In this document: positions 41,948 through 49,756 of the stretch, piece by piece
Layout: the number at the start of each line of letters is the position of its first letter
Numbering within the stretch: the first letter of the stretch is position 1
Assembly: GCA_003222535.1 (NCBI GenBank)
Contig: QHWJ01000328.1
Span: forward strand, 1-62,217
Origin: Acidobacteriota bacterium
GTDB taxonomy: Bacteria; Acidobacteriota; Vicinamibacteria; Vicinamibacterales; CAVVIG01
Length of the DNA stretch: 62,217 bases
Direction of reading: 5' to 3'
Position numbers and translations under genes: made by a program
Notes under the pieces: generated by a model
Database searches by the model: none
Told to the model about the DNA's origin: nothing
Seen by the model: only the letters and a program-made list of their open reading frames with translations

Positions 41948-42529
41948 TTACTCCAGAATATCGTCGAGACAGGCGCTGAATTCCGGCAACACGGACGATT
42001 CGATCCGCGCGCGGCGATCGTAAATGCGGCGCTCCGCCACGCACCGGCCGTCGAACCGGATGACCGTGACCGATCGATGGTCCTGGTGGACGAGCCAGCA
42101 TTCCCGCACACCGTACTCGGCAAACCACTCAATGTGCTCCTCGACGCGGCCAATGCGCAGGTTCGGCGAGAGCACTTCGACGACGAGATCGGGCGCGCCG
42201 CGAACGCGATCCTTGACGATCCATTCGCGCTCGTTCGAAATGAAGAACACGTCGGGCTGCACGATGAGCGCCCGCGGCTCGTTGAGCACCACGTCGAGCG
42301 GCGCGAGCCATACCTTTCCCCGTGCACCGGCGCGGACGTGGGCATCGAGTGCTCGGAACAGCTCGGCCACGGCAGACTGATGGCGCGGGGTGGGCGACTC
42401 GGCCACGCGAAGCACGCCGAACGCGAGCTCCGCCGGCCTCACGGTCTCGGGTGTGTTCGTGAAATAGTCGTCGACGGTCATCAGCGGCGGGGCTGGGGCC
42501 ACTGCACGACCTCCCTTCTTCCAGTACAT
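41948..42529 (-). CDS. Uma2-family putative endonuclease (DUF820)
   Basis: 193 residues from ATG 42529; a start at 42484 (MTVDDYF) is possible and neither has a clear ribosome site. The family's PD-(D/E)XK-like core is present: IVQPDVFFISN near 108, APDLVVEVLSPN near 128 and HIEWFAEYGVRECWLVHQD near 148. The opening LMTVDDYFTNTPETVRPAEL fits, and RHQSAVAELFRALDAHV near 55 is typical. Uma2 proteins are abundant, often single genes; function is unproven, probably a restriction- or toxin-like nuclease. No antitoxin-like partner is adjacent. Confidence 0.88.
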   Translation of the reverse strand: MYWKKGGRAVAPAPPLMTVDDYFTNTPETVRPAELAFGVLRVAESPTPRHQSAVAELFRALDAHVRAGARGKVWLAPLDVVLNEPRALIVQPDVFFISNEREWIVKDRVRGAPDLVVEVLSPNLRIGRVEEHIEWFAEYGVRECWLVHQDHRSVTVIRFDGRCVAERRIYDRRARIESSVLPEFSACLDDILE

Positions 42530-42717
42530 GTGTGACGACGACGATGCCATCGTCTGTTGGCGAAAAGCAAGCCTGATCAAGGAGTCCGGTTGCACAGATT
42601 CGTGCAGGCCATTGAGGCGTGACGTCGCCGGCACGATGCACCGGTTCCCTTTCGGCGTACTCCGTGGCGTCCGCACGCTTCGTCCAGCCCCGCCGGATGC
42701 GTGCAATCATCCATAGC

Positions 42718-43659
42718 CTACGGCTTCGCCGCGCTGGACGAGGCCTTCGGTGCAGTCACGTGAGCAGCCAGAAACACCTGAATCGCCGCGTACGCGCGCT
42801 GCCACTGGTCCTGCGAGAAGTTGCCGTGGCCACCGCCGGGAATCGTGACGAGCTCGTGCGCCACACCGGCCTTCTGCAGCGCCTCCTGAAGGCGCACCGA
42901 GTGGCTGTAGGGCACCAGAGGATCGGCGTCGCCGTGAATCGAAATCGTCGGCGGCGCGCCTGCGCGCACGTAGGTCAGCGGCGACGCGGCCTTCGCGATG
43001 TCGGCGCGGTTGGGCTGGTTGCCAAGCCACTGCACTGTGTATGGCCAGGTTTCGGGGAACGGCTTCTTGTTCGGACCGTCGAGCAGATCGCCGATGTCGG
43101 CGATGCCGAAGAAATTCACGATCGCGGCGACGTGGGGCTCGCCAGGCACCAGACAGGACCGATCGAACCCGGCGCTGGCCGGGACGAGGCCGGTCGTCAG
43201 CGCAAGGTGCCCACCCGCCGACGCGCCGGCGACGATCAGCTTGTTGGTGTCGAAGTCGTAGTCCTTCGCGTGCGCCACCACCCAGCGCAGCGCGCAGCGG
43301 CAGTCTTCAATAGCCGCGGGCGCCAGCGAGACGTTCGCGAGCCGGTACTCGACGTTCACGACCGAGTAGCCCATCGCGATGTACGGCAGGACCCCCTGCA
43401 GGACGCTCGCTTCCTTCGTGCCCTGCACCCAGCCGCCGCCGTGAATGAAGAGGACGGTCGGCGTTGGCGCCGGCGAGCGCTGCGCGTAGACGTCCAGTTT
43501 TCCTTCCCAGCCGTTGGCACGAACGTAGACCACGTTCGCCACTGTGCGGACTTTCTGGAACAGCGCCACGGCGGACTGCAGGTCCGACGCCGGCTGCGCG
43601 ATCGCGGGCACGACCAACGCGAGAAGGACGACGATCGAAAGGGCGAGTCGTTTCAGCAT
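42718..43659 (-). CDS. Exported alpha/beta hydrolase (esterase/lipase, BD-FAE/HSL-like)
   Basis: 313 residues. Signal peptide (LALSIVVLLALVVPAIAQ). Oxyanion-hole motif FIHGGGWVQGTKEA near 71, nucleophile elbow VAGASAGGHLAL near 145 (Ser in GASAG), acid region ISIHGDADPLVPY near 243 and catalytic His in VTIPGGGHGNF near 272. Such enzymes cleave acyl esters such as acetylated sugars or aryl esters outside the cytoplasm. The insertion DDLLDGPNKKPFPETWPY near 200 contributes a lid. Standing alone between Uma2 (-) and a repeat gap; no operon partner. Confidence 0.92.
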   Translation of the reverse strand: MLKRLALSIVVLLALVVPAIAQPASDLQSAVALFQKVRTVANVVYVRANGWEGKLDVYAQRSPAPTPTVLFIHGGGWVQGTKEASVLQGVLPYIAMGYSVVNVEYRLANVSLAPAAIEDCRCALRWVVAHAKDYDFDTNKLIVAGASAGGHLALTTGLVPASAGFDRSCLVPGEPHVAAIVNFFGIADIGDLLDGPNKKPFPETWPYTVQWLGNQPNRADIAKAASPLTYVRAGAPPTISIHGDADPLVPYSHSVRLQEALQKAGVAHELVTIPGGGHGNFSQDQWQRAYAAIQVFLAAHVTAPKASSSAAKP

Positions 43660-43924
43660 GTCAACCTCCAGAGACGCGGCGCTGGAGCGAGCCTTTCAGG
43701 CGAGCCGCGATGGCTCGGCTGACAGCCTCGCGCTCCATGTCGCTCATGCCGCACCAGGAAAATGCAACCACGCACCACGAAATAACACGAAAACACGAGG
43801 AACACAAAAAGGACCTCTTCTGGCATCGCGACGTGCGAGGGGCGACGTGGGACGTGCGGAGGTGCGAGTTGCGGCGGGCGAGGCGCGAGATGCGAGCGAC
43901 GAGGCGCAAGTGTGCGAGGGGCGC
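43660..43924. repeat. Repeat-filled gap before the second amidase
   Basis: Contains the short cloverleaf element at 43684-43736, a CCACGAA-family tract at about 43765-43815 (CCACGCACCACGAAATAACACG), and a degenerate GCGAG-rich tract at about 43830-43925 (GACGTGCGAGG, GGTGCGAG, GGCGCGAG). No coding content. Confidence 0.7.
43684..43736. other. Short cloverleaf element
   Basis: By eye: closing stem GGAGCG (43684-43689) with CGCTCC (43731-43736); side hairpin GCCT-TTC-AGGC (43691-43701); central hairpin GAGCC (43702-43706) with GGCTC (43712-43716); side hairpin GGCT-GAC-AGCC (43717-43727). Same plan at 46595-46643 and 49682-49735 with different stems. Confidence 0.65.
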
Positions 43925-45736
43925 TCATGGGAACAACGGCGGCGGAACGCGTTTTTTCGTCGCCTGCTCGAACGCGTACGCGAGCTCGATCAGCTTCGGC
44001 TCGCTGCACGCCATTCCGGTGAAGCTGACGCCGTACGGCGTCGGTCTGGCGTTAAAGCCGGCTGGAAACGCCGGCGCCGGCGCGTTCGGCACGAACGCGA
44101 ACGGCACGATGACGGTGGGATAGCCCGGCTTCGCGGCAATCGCGGCGCCGCTGGCGGCGGGGAACAGGATCGCGTCGAGCCGTTCGGCCTTCATCACCTC
44201 GTCGATGCCGTGCGTGCCGCCCAGCTTGATGTCCCTGGCCCGGTCCGCTTCGTAGCGCGCGCGATCCTTCTCGACGTCCATTTCTTCCGAGATGTCGAGG
44301 TTCGACTGCCCGTACTTGATCGCCCCGGCCTTCTGGTGGGCGGTATTCCAGGCGATCAGCTCCTTCAACGTTTTCACGGGAGCCGCCGCGCCGAGCGACG
44401 CCAGCCACTTGTTGAAGTCGCGCTTCATCCCGTATTTCAGATCGACCGAGCACCGCTCGTCCTTGCCCCGGCCTTCGTTGACGCCTGAACACTGGCCCCA
44501 CACCAGGAAGTTGTTCGCCGGATCCCTGTCGGTGATGCTCGGGATGTCGGCAGGGTCGATGACGACCGCGCCCTGCCGCTTGAGGACGGCGATTGCGTCT
44601 TCCATCGCCTTCTTCTGGTCGTCGTTCAAGCCTCCGCGCCCCTCGACTGGATCGGGACGCCCTGAGCCCGTCGCCGACGCGCGCGGTTCACCTCGCGCTG
44701 AGCCTGTCGAAGAGTCGCCGGGCGGCGTGACTTTGTCGTAGTAGAACGCACGCGGGATGCCGATGCGCGCGCCCTTCAGGCCGTCACGGTTCAGGAATTT
44801 CTCGTAATCGCGCCCCGGCGGCGGCGTGCATGTGCGCGTGGCGGGATCGTTCGGATCCGGCGTGGCGCCTTCGAGCACGCCGAGCATGATCGCGGCGTCG
44901 CTGACGGTCCTGGCCATCGGGCCGGCCGTGTCCTGATCCGCCGTGATCGGAATCACGCCGTAGCGGCTGATGCGTCCCACGGTCGGCTTGATGCCGGCGA
45001 GCATGTTCTGGTTCGACGGGCTGAGAATCGACCCCGAGGTCTCGGTCCCTACGTTGCCGGCCCAGAAATTCGCCGCCGTGCCGACGCCCGAGCTCGATCC
45101 GCCGGTGTTCAGAGCGGCGCGGCCGTCGAACGTCGCGTCGCGCGGATCCTTGCGCGGGTCGTACGGGTTGTAGCCCTGCCCGCCGACCGCGTTGTAGTTG
45201 CCCGGCATCGGCGTCGGCGCGCCCGCCACCCAGTTGGCGAGCTCGGTCATCCCGGTCTTCGCGATGATGATCGCGCCGGCGTTTTTCAGGTTCTTCGTGA
45301 TCGTCGCTTCGTAGGGCGGCACCAGATCTTCGAACGCGAGCGCGCCACCGGTCGTCCGCATCTCGGTGGTGTGGATGTTGTCCTTCAGCGCGACCGGGAT
45401 GCCGTGCAGCGGACCGCGGATCTTCCCCTGCGCCCGCTCGCGATCGCGCGCGTCGGCCTCCGCGAGCGCATGCGGGTTGACAGTGATCGCGGCGTGCAGT
45501 TTGTCTTCGTACGTGGCAATGCGGATCAAGTACTGGCGGACCAGCTCCCGCGACGTGAGACGCCCCTGCTCCATTGCCGCCCGCATCTCGGGAATCGTCG
45601 CCTCGACGACGATGAACGGCTTGCGCGCGGCGGGCGCCCCAGCGCGCTTCGTCTGCGCCGTCAGCATCAGCGCCGTCAGGATGGTCAGCATGAGGACGAC
45701 AAGAGCCACGACAGGAAGAAGCCGCAGACGTTTCAT
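43925..45736 (-). CDS. Exported amidase (amidase signature family), second copy, with in-frame REP insertion
   Basis: 603 residues from ATG 45736 (MKRLRLLPVVALVVLMLTIL, a signal or membrane anchor); the open frame reaching 45895 reads through a 7-bp repeat and is rejected. Catalytic residues: Lys118 (VALKDNIH), cis-Ser214/215 (NTGGSSSGVGTAANF) and nucleophile Ser236 (GTETSGSILSP). Residues about 338-367 (SSTGSARGEPRASATGSG followed by RPDPVEGRGG) interrupt the domain and are encoded by palindromic REP DNA (see 44634-44721). Substrate unknown; the GatA-like core is otherwise complete. It resembles the amidase at 22348-24246 but is not a recent duplicate. Confidence 0.92.
   Translation of the reverse strand: MKRLRLLPVVALVVLMLTILTALMLTAQTKRAGAPAARKPFIVVEATIPEMRAAMEQGRLTSRELVRQYLIRIATYEDKLHAAITVNPHALAEADARDRERAQGKIRGPLHGIPVALKDNIHTTEMRTTGGALAFEDLVPPYEATITKNLKNAGAIIIAKTGMTELANWVAGAPTPMPGNYNAVGGQGYNPYDPRKDPRDATFDGRAALNTGGSSSGVGTAANFWAGNVGTETSGSILSPSNQNMLAGIKPTVGRISRYGVIPITADQDTAGPMARTVSDAAIMLGVLEGATPDPNDPATRTCTPPPGRDYEKFLNRDGLKGARIGIPRAFYYDKVTPPGDSSTGSARGEPRASATGSGRPDPVEGRGGLNDDQKKAMEDAIAVLKRQGAVVIDPADIPSITDRDPANNFLVWGQCSGVNEGRGKDERCSVDLKYGMKRDFNKWLASLGAAAPVKTLKELIAWNTAHQKAGAIKYGQSNLDISEEMDVEKDRARYEADRARDIKLGGTHGIDEVMKAERLDAILFPAASGAAIAAKPGYPTVIVPFAFVPNAPAPAFPAGFNARPTPYGVSFTGMACSEPKLIELAYAFEQATKKRVPPPLFP
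44634..44721. repeat. REP element inside the amidase coding sequence
   Basis: Contains CTTCGACAGGCTCAG/GCCCTGAGCC-type palindromic pieces (CGCGCTGAGCCTGTCGAAGA, CCTCGACTGG, GACGCCCTGAGCCCGTC), the hallmark of a very widespread bacterial REP type. It keeps the reading frame and adds about 30 residues. Confidence 0.8.
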
Positions 45737-45788
45737 CGAGGCCTCACGATGCAATAGTGGACGCTTATCATAATCTGAGTTGGCATTG

Positions 45789-45880
45789 GAGATGGCTGAG
45801 GGCTGATGGCTCATGGCAGATGGATGACGGCCGAAGGCCCGCCGTTCCCTGGACCATAGGCCATCAGCCATCAGCCATAA
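45789..45880. repeat. 7-bp ATGGCTG-type repeat with inverted arms
   Basis: The left arm (45789-45825) holds GATGGCTGAGGGCTGATGGC units and the right arm (45852-45880) their reverse complement (GGCCATCAGCCATCAGCC). The same family occurs at 61001-61072 and 61960-62002. Confidence 0.85.
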
Positions 45881-45942
45881 CCCAGGCCGGGCCATTCTCT
45901 CCAGCGTTCGCGCTGGAATACGACGGACGTATCATCGACCCG

Positions 45943-46161
45943 ATGACATTCGACCCGGCGTGGCTCTTTCTATCGCTCATCACGAGCGGCGTCGGGTTCG
46001 TCTTGTTCGTCTATGGCAGGAAGCAACAGCGCTGGCCGCAGTTGCTCGGCGGAATCGCGTTCTCGTTGTATCCGTACTTCACGCCGAGCGTCGGCGCGCT
46101 CGTGGGCATCGGCGTGCTCCTCGGTGCGATCTTGTGGATGGCCGTCAGGATGGGGTGGTAA
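45943..46161 (+). CDS. Small membrane protein, two transmembrane helices
   Basis: 72 residues from ATG 45943; the longer open frame from 45757 passes through repeat DNA and is not the start. Two helices: WLFLSLITSGVGFVLFVYG (about 6-24) and GALVGIGVLLGAILWMAV (about 52-69), with a basic cytoplasmic loop RKQQRWPQLLGG between. I recall similar small proteins in many bacterial genomes, function unknown. The compact hairpin CCAGCGTTCGCGCTGG lies upstream at 45901-45916. Confidence 0.75.
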   Translation: MTFDPAWLFLSLITSGVGFVLFVYGRKQQRWPQLLGGIAFSLYPYFTPSVGALVGIGVLLGAILWMAVRMGW

Positions 46162-46225
46162 ATGGCGAGGGGACGGCTCATCGGGAAGCCCGACGGGATC
46201 TGATCCTGCAATGATCTGCGAGGGT

Positions 46226-46255
46226 GCGTAGGGCGCCGCTTTAGCGGTGCCGCGG
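46226..46255. repeat. REP palindrome supplying a stop codon
   Basis: GCGTAGGGCGCCGCTTTAGCGGTGCCG; the loop TTTAGC contains the stop (TTA on the plus strand, 46241-46243) of the gene on the minus strand. Confidence 0.8.
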
Positions 46256-46981
46256 GGTGCGGCGTGGAGCGCCGAGCTGAATCATCAGCCACGCGGCGGT
46301 TGCCGCGGCTTTCTCATCGCTGCGCCACGGACCGCCGAGCGTCTTGCCGAGCGCGGCGATCACGCGCTTGATGTCGCCATCCCGCCGGCCGAGACCCTCC
46401 GCTGCCTTCGCCGCGAGCTGCTTCTCGATCATGACGTCGCACTCGATGCCGTTCGATCGGAGCGCGTCCTCGAGCACGGTGCGAAAGAGCCGGCCCTCGC
46501 TGGCGTGCGCGCGAATGTGGAGGTTGCCGATCTGCTCCGGATCGATCACGCTGCCGACGACGAGCCCGGCGCGAAGGCGTGCCTGCCGGCTGGTGCGCGA
46601 GCCTTTCAGGCGAGCGATCGTCGCCCGGCTGAGAGCCTCGTGCTCCTTCCATAAATCGTCAAGCAGCCCGGCCACCGACTTCCTCGCGCAGCGCTTGACG
46701 ATGGCGACGCGGCGCGCAATCTCTCCGGTGTCGTTCTGCTCGCGGTAGAAGCCGTCGTGATACGGCTGGCGCGTTTCCGACGCGTCCGGATCGCTCAACT
46801 CGACGACCCGCCTCGCGACGGCCTGCGGCGCGGACGCGGGACCGCGAAGCGCCACCGCAATCGCGAACCCCGATTTCACGCGAAACCCCAGCGCGATCGT
46901 CGCTGACTCACCCCTCATCTTCGACGGCTCATCGTCTCTTCGAGCCCTGGTGAAAAAAGAGGTGCGCGCCACGGCGTTCAT
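46241..46981 (-). CDS. Conserved hypothetical protein, coupled to the ICL/PEP-mutase-family gene
   Basis: 246 residues from ATG 46981, which overlaps the upstream gene's stop by four bases (ATGA). I do not recognise the family. Visible pattern: IALGFRVKSGFAIAVAL near 28, ARRVVELSDPDASETRQPYHDGFY near 56, EQIGNLHIRAHASEGRLFRTVLEDALR near 150, and KRVIAALGKTLGGPWRSDEKAAATAAWL near 203. The N-terminal FRVKSGFAIAVAL resembles an RNase-H-like or actin-like first strand, but this is weak. Residues about 113-129 (EHEALSRATIARLKGSR) are encoded by a short cloverleaf repeat in frame, and the stop is REP-derived, so the C-terminus may differ between strains. Confidence 0.7.
   Translation of the reverse strand: MNAVARTSFFTRARRDDEPSKMRGESATIALGFRVKSGFAIAVALRGPASAPQAVARRVVELSDPDASETRQPYHDGFYREQNDTGEIARRVAIVKRCARKSVAGLLDDLWKEHEALSRATIARLKGSRTSRQARLRAGLVVGSVIDPEQIGNLHIRAHASEGRLFRTVLEDALRSNGIECDVMIEKQLAAKAAEGLGRRDGDIKRVIAALGKTLGGPWRSDEKAAATAAWLMIQLGAPRRTPRHR
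46595..46643. other. Short cloverleaf element inside a coding sequence
   Basis: Closing stem 46595-46600 with 46638-46643 (one G.U pair), side hairpin GCCT-TTC-AGGC (46601-46611), central hairpin GCGA-TCG-TCGC (46614-46624), side hairpin GGCT-GAG-AGCC (46627-46637). It lies in frame in the gene at 46241-46981. Confidence 0.65.
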
Positions 46982-47796
46982 TTCATCAGCTCGTTGACCT
47001 CGTTGAACGCCATCGCATGCGTCGTAAAGGCGCGATACGTTCCGGTGGTCTTCAGCTCGCGCGCGACGTCGCGCACCACCGCGAGCGCCGCCCGCATCGG
47101 GCCCGACCCGACGCTCACGCGAGCGACGCCGAGCGTCTCGAGATCCGCAATCGGAGGCGTGCCGTCCACAGCCAGGACGTTGATTGGACCGCCGATTCCT
47201 CGAACGAGAGCGGCGATCGTGTCCCGATCGCACACGCCGGGAACGAACACGCAATCGGCGCCTGCGGCGAGAAAGGCCTTCCCTCGCTCGATGGCCACGC
47301 CGAGCCGGGCGTCGGGCGCCCCGAGCGCGCGGAGAAAGACGTCCGTGCGCGCGTTGATCACGACGCGCACCCCGGCCGTCTTCGCCGCCTTGATGATGGT
47401 GGTGATCTTGTCCACCTGCAGCGCCATCGGCTCGAGATCCGTCGCGCCGGGCACATAGTCCTCGAGGTTGATCCCGACCGCGCCGGCCGCGATGACACGG
47501 AGCACGACCTCCGCCACGGCATCGGAGGTAGCCGCGTAGGCATGCTCGATGTCGGCGGTCACGGGGACGGTAACCGCCCGGACGATGCGCGCGACGGCCT
47601 CGATCATCTCGCGCGACGGCACGATGCCGCCGTCGGGGTAGCCGAGCGCGGCCGAGACGCCGGCGCTGGTCGTCGCGATGGCAGGAAAGCCTTCGGCCTC
47701 GAACACGCGCGCGCTGGCGGCGTCCCAGGCGTTGGGGAGGACGAGAATCGGCGGCGTCTGGTGGAGGGCGCGCAGCCGCTCAGCTGGGTCCGGCAT
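46978..47796 (-). CDS. Isocitrate lyase / PEP mutase superfamily protein
   Basis: 272 residues from ATG 47796 (MPDPAERLRALHQTPPILVL). TIM-barrel landmarks: LPNAWDAASARVFEAEG near 20, TTSAGVSAALGYPDGG near 44 and VPVTADIEHAYAAT near 78 (metal-binding Asp). GINLEDYVPG near 118 replaces the EDKxxxxxNS motif of true phosphonopyruvate mutase, and NARTDVFLRALG near 155 is standard. Related enzymes cleave C-C bonds of 2-hydroxy or 2-methyl-substituted acids (methylisocitrate, oxaloacetate, dimethylmalate). Substrate open. Coupled by four bases to the hypothetical gene at 46241. Confidence 0.92.
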   Translation of the reverse strand: MPDPAERLRALHQTPPILVLPNAWDAASARVFEAEGFPAIATTSAGVSAALGYPDGGIVPSREMIEAVARIVRAVTVPVTADIEHAYAATSDAVAEVVLRVIAAGAVGINLEDYVPGATDLEPMALQVDKITTIIKAAKTAGVRVVINARTDVFLRALGAPDARLGVAIERGKAFLAAGADCVFVPGVCDRDTIAALVRGIGGPINVLAVDGTPPIADLETLGVARVSVGSGPMRAALAVVRDVARELKTTGTYRAFTTHAMAFNEVNELMK

Positions 47797-47823
47797 GGCG
47801 CCAAGTATAACGGCACACGGATC

Positions 47824-47905
47824 CGGAAGTTCGAAGTACGAAGTTCGAAGTCTGAGCGCCCACTTCGTACTCAGACTTCCGACTTCCGACTTCCGACTTC
47901 CCACC
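47824..47905. repeat. 7-bp GACTTCC-type repeat with inverted arms
   Basis: Left arm GGAAGTTCGAAGTACGAAGT (47825-47844) and right arm of TCCGACTTCCGACTTCCGAC units (47877-47905), with ACTTCGTACTC in between pairing to GAAGTACGAAGT. It lies between the ICL-family start (-) and the sigma factor start (+). Confidence 0.85.
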
Positions 47906-47961
47906 TTCGCCTGCGTTAACATCTCAGCCGCCGGCCTCGTCTCGTTCTGTGACCGAGCTGA

Positions 47962-48570
47962 ATGGAGCATGTGCTCGAGACTGACCGCGTCCCGGCTGTG
48001 CTGACCTTCCAGGCGTCGGGCCGCTCCCGACGAGTTGACGAGCAGCCCGCGGACGTGGCGTCCGGGCTCGGTGCCCTGGCCGCGACGATTCGGGCCGTCG
48101 CCGCTGGGGACCAGGACGCCTTCGCGCAGCTCTACGCCGAGTACGTCCGGATGGTTCACGCCATCGTGCTCGGGCGGGTGCCGCACCGCGACGTCGACGA
48201 CCTGGTTCAGGACGTTTTCCTGACCGCGTACACGCGCGTCGCCGAGCTGCGCAATCCGGCGGCGTTCGGCGGATGGATCGCCGCGATCGCGCGCAATCGC
48301 GCCACGGACCACCTGCGCCAGTCGCGCGAGCAGGTGGAGCTGCCCGAAGACTTGCCGGGCGGCGATCCGATTCAAGCCGAGACATTCGCCGTGCTGGAAG
48401 TGGTCCGCAAGCTGCCGGAGGCCTACCGCGAGACGCTGCTGATGCGGCTGGTTGAAGGCATGAGCGGCGCCGAGATCGCCGAGCGCTCCGGATTGACGCC
48501 CGCGTCCGTGCGCGTGAACCTCCACCGCGGGATGAAGTTGTTGCGTGAGCGGCTGGGCGGAGAGACGTAG
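47962..48570 (+). CDS. ECF-type RNA polymerase sigma factor
   Basis: 202 residues. Region 2 (about 52-118): FAQLYAEYVRMVHAIVLGRV, VDDLVQDVFLTAYTRV (the conserved D-x-x-Q core-binding stretch) and AAFGGWIAAIARNRATDHLR (promoter -10 contact). Region 4 (about 140-196): LPEAYRETLLMRLVEGMSGAEIAERSGLTPASVRVNLHRGMKLLRE, a helix-turn-helix for the -35. The first 40 residues are a non-conserved extension. The FecR-like gene begins nine bases after its stop and is the probable anti-sigma partner. The regulon cannot be read; no matching promoter motif was found here. Confidence 0.93.
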   Translation: MEHVLETDRVPAVLTFQASGRSRRVDEQPADVASGLGALAATIRAVAAGDQDAFAQLYAEYVRMVHAIVLGRVPHRDVDDLVQDVFLTAYTRVAELRNPAAFGGWIAAIARNRATDHLRQSREQVELPEDLPGGDPIQAETFAVLEVVRKLPEAYRETLLMRLVEGMSGAEIAERSGLTPASVRVNLHRGMKLLRERLGGET

Positions 48571-48578
48571 GGCGGACC

Positions 48579-49661
48579 ATGAAAGATGATTACCTCTGGG
48601 ATCCATCCGGCACTCCCGACGCCGACATTCAGCGCCTCGAGCGGCTGCTCGGCCGTCTGCGGACGACGCGGCCCGCGCCGCCGATTTCTGACACCGTCCG
48701 CCGCACCAACACAGTCCGCCTGAAGGCGGACAGCACGTACGACGCGGACACCACGTACGACAAGGCGACCACGCCGGTCGGCTGGCGCACCGTCCGGTTC
48801 CTCGCACCGTCACTCGCCGCCGCGGCAGCGATCATCGTCATGGTCGCCCTTACCTGGAAGTCGACCGGCACCGGCGCGTCGTGGAGTGTGGCGAGCCTCA
48901 GCGGGACGCCGCGCATCGGGGCCGGCACGCTCACGGGCGAAGGACGTCTCGCCGTCGGCCAGACGCTCGTCACCGACGCGACGTCGCAGGCGCGGCTGCA
49001 CGTCAGCACGATCGGCGAGGTCACGGTCGACCCCGACACGCGCGTGCGACTGGTGGAGACGCGGGATGGTCGTCATCGGCTCGCGCTCGACCGTGGCACG
49101 CTGCGCGCCGTCATCACCGCGCCGCCCGGACAGTTCATCGTCAGCACACCGTCGGCGGAGGCGACCGATCTCGGCTGCGCCTACACGCTGCACGTGGACG
49201 AAGACGGCGCCGGTCTGCTGAGCGTCGCGCAGGGCTGGGTCGCCCTGGAATCGAACGGCCTCGAGTCGTTCGTGCCGGCGGGCGCGTCCTGCCGCACGGA
49301 TCCGGCGCGCGGTCCGGGCACGCCGCGCTACGACGATGGGGCTGAGGCGCTTTTGAACGCGCTGGACGAGCTCGATTACGGAGGTGACACGGCGCGACGT
49401 GCGGCGGCGCTCCGGTTCGTGCTCGATCATCCGGACACGAGCGCCGTAACGCTATGGCATCTGGTTCCCCGCGTCGGCGAGGCGGATCGCGGCGCCGTCG
49501 TCGACGCGCTCGCGGATCAGCTGGCGATGCCGCGCGGCGTCACGCGCGAGGCGATCCTGCGGCTCGATCGCGCTGCGCTGGATGCGTGGTGGAACGAGCT
49601 TGGGCTCGGCGACGCGAACTGGTGGCGCCAATGGAAACGCCCCATGCCGGCTTCGCGCTGA
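48579..49661 (+). CDS. FecR-like membrane protein, probable anti-sigma/signal partner
   Basis: 360 residues. Cytoplasmic N-terminus (about 1-73), one transmembrane helix near 74-96 (FLAPSLAAAAAIIVMVALTW), then a FecR-type beta domain (about 105-225: GTPRIGAGTLTGEGRLAVGQTL, EVTVDPDTRVRLV, LDRGTLRAVITAPPGQFIVSTPSAEATDLGCAY) and a helical C-terminal part. No zinc-binding anti-sigma motif. Residues 46-61 (VRLKADSTYDADTTYD) are encoded by an in-frame REP palindrome and an 18-base tandem repeat. Upstream sigma gene and the nine-base gap point to a sigma/FecR signalling pair that senses at the envelope. Confidence 0.88.
   Translation: MKDDYLWDPSGTPDADIQRLERLLGRLRTTRPAPPISDTVRRTNTVRLKADSTYDADTTYDKATTPVGWRTVRFLAPSLAAAAAIIVMVALTWKSTGTGASWSVASLSGTPRIGAGTLTGEGRLAVGQTLVTDATSQARLHVSTIGEVTVDPDTRVRLVETRDGRHRLALDRGTLRAVITAPPGQFIVSTPSAEATDLGCAYTLHVDEDGAGLLSVAQGWVALESNGLESFVPAGASCRTDPARGPGTPRYDDGAEALLNALDELDYGGDTARRAAALRFVLDHPDTSAVTLWHLVPRVGEADRGAVVDALADQLAMPRGVTREAILRLDRAALDAWWNELGLGDANWWRQWKRPMPASR
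48714..48761. repeat. In-frame REP palindrome plus 18-bp tandem repeat in the FecR-like gene
   Basis: GTCCGCCTGAAGGCGGAC (48714-48731) is an 8-bp-stem palindrome; GCGGACA(G/C)CACGTACGAC occurs at 48726-48743 and 48744-48761 as adjacent 18-base copies. It encodes VRLKADSTYDADTTYD. Confidence 0.8.
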
Positions 49662-49681
49662 AATGGGGTCGCTCGGCCAAT

Positions 49682-49735
49682 GGAGCGCGAAGGCTTTCAG
49701 CCGAGCGTTCGGCTCACCTCAAAGGCTCGTCCTCC
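49682..49735. other. Short cloverleaf element upstream of the epimerase gene
   Basis: Side hairpin GGCT-TTC-AGCC (49692-49702), central GAGC/GCTC (49703-49706 with 49712-49715), side hairpin CCT-CAA-AGG (49717-49725). Outer ends GGAG (49682-49685) and CTCC (49732-49735) pair, with CGA (49688-49690) and TCG (49727-49729). Confidence 0.6.
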
Positions 49736-49756
49736 GTCGGGCTCGAGTCCGTAACC

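Noticed and set aside
40566-47796. Phosphonate biosynthesis cluster (PEP mutase plus phosphonopyruvate decarboxylase)
   Set aside because: The ICL/PEP-mutase-family protein has GINLEDYVPG instead of EDKxxxxxNS, and the two sets are 5 kb apart with unrelated genes between them.
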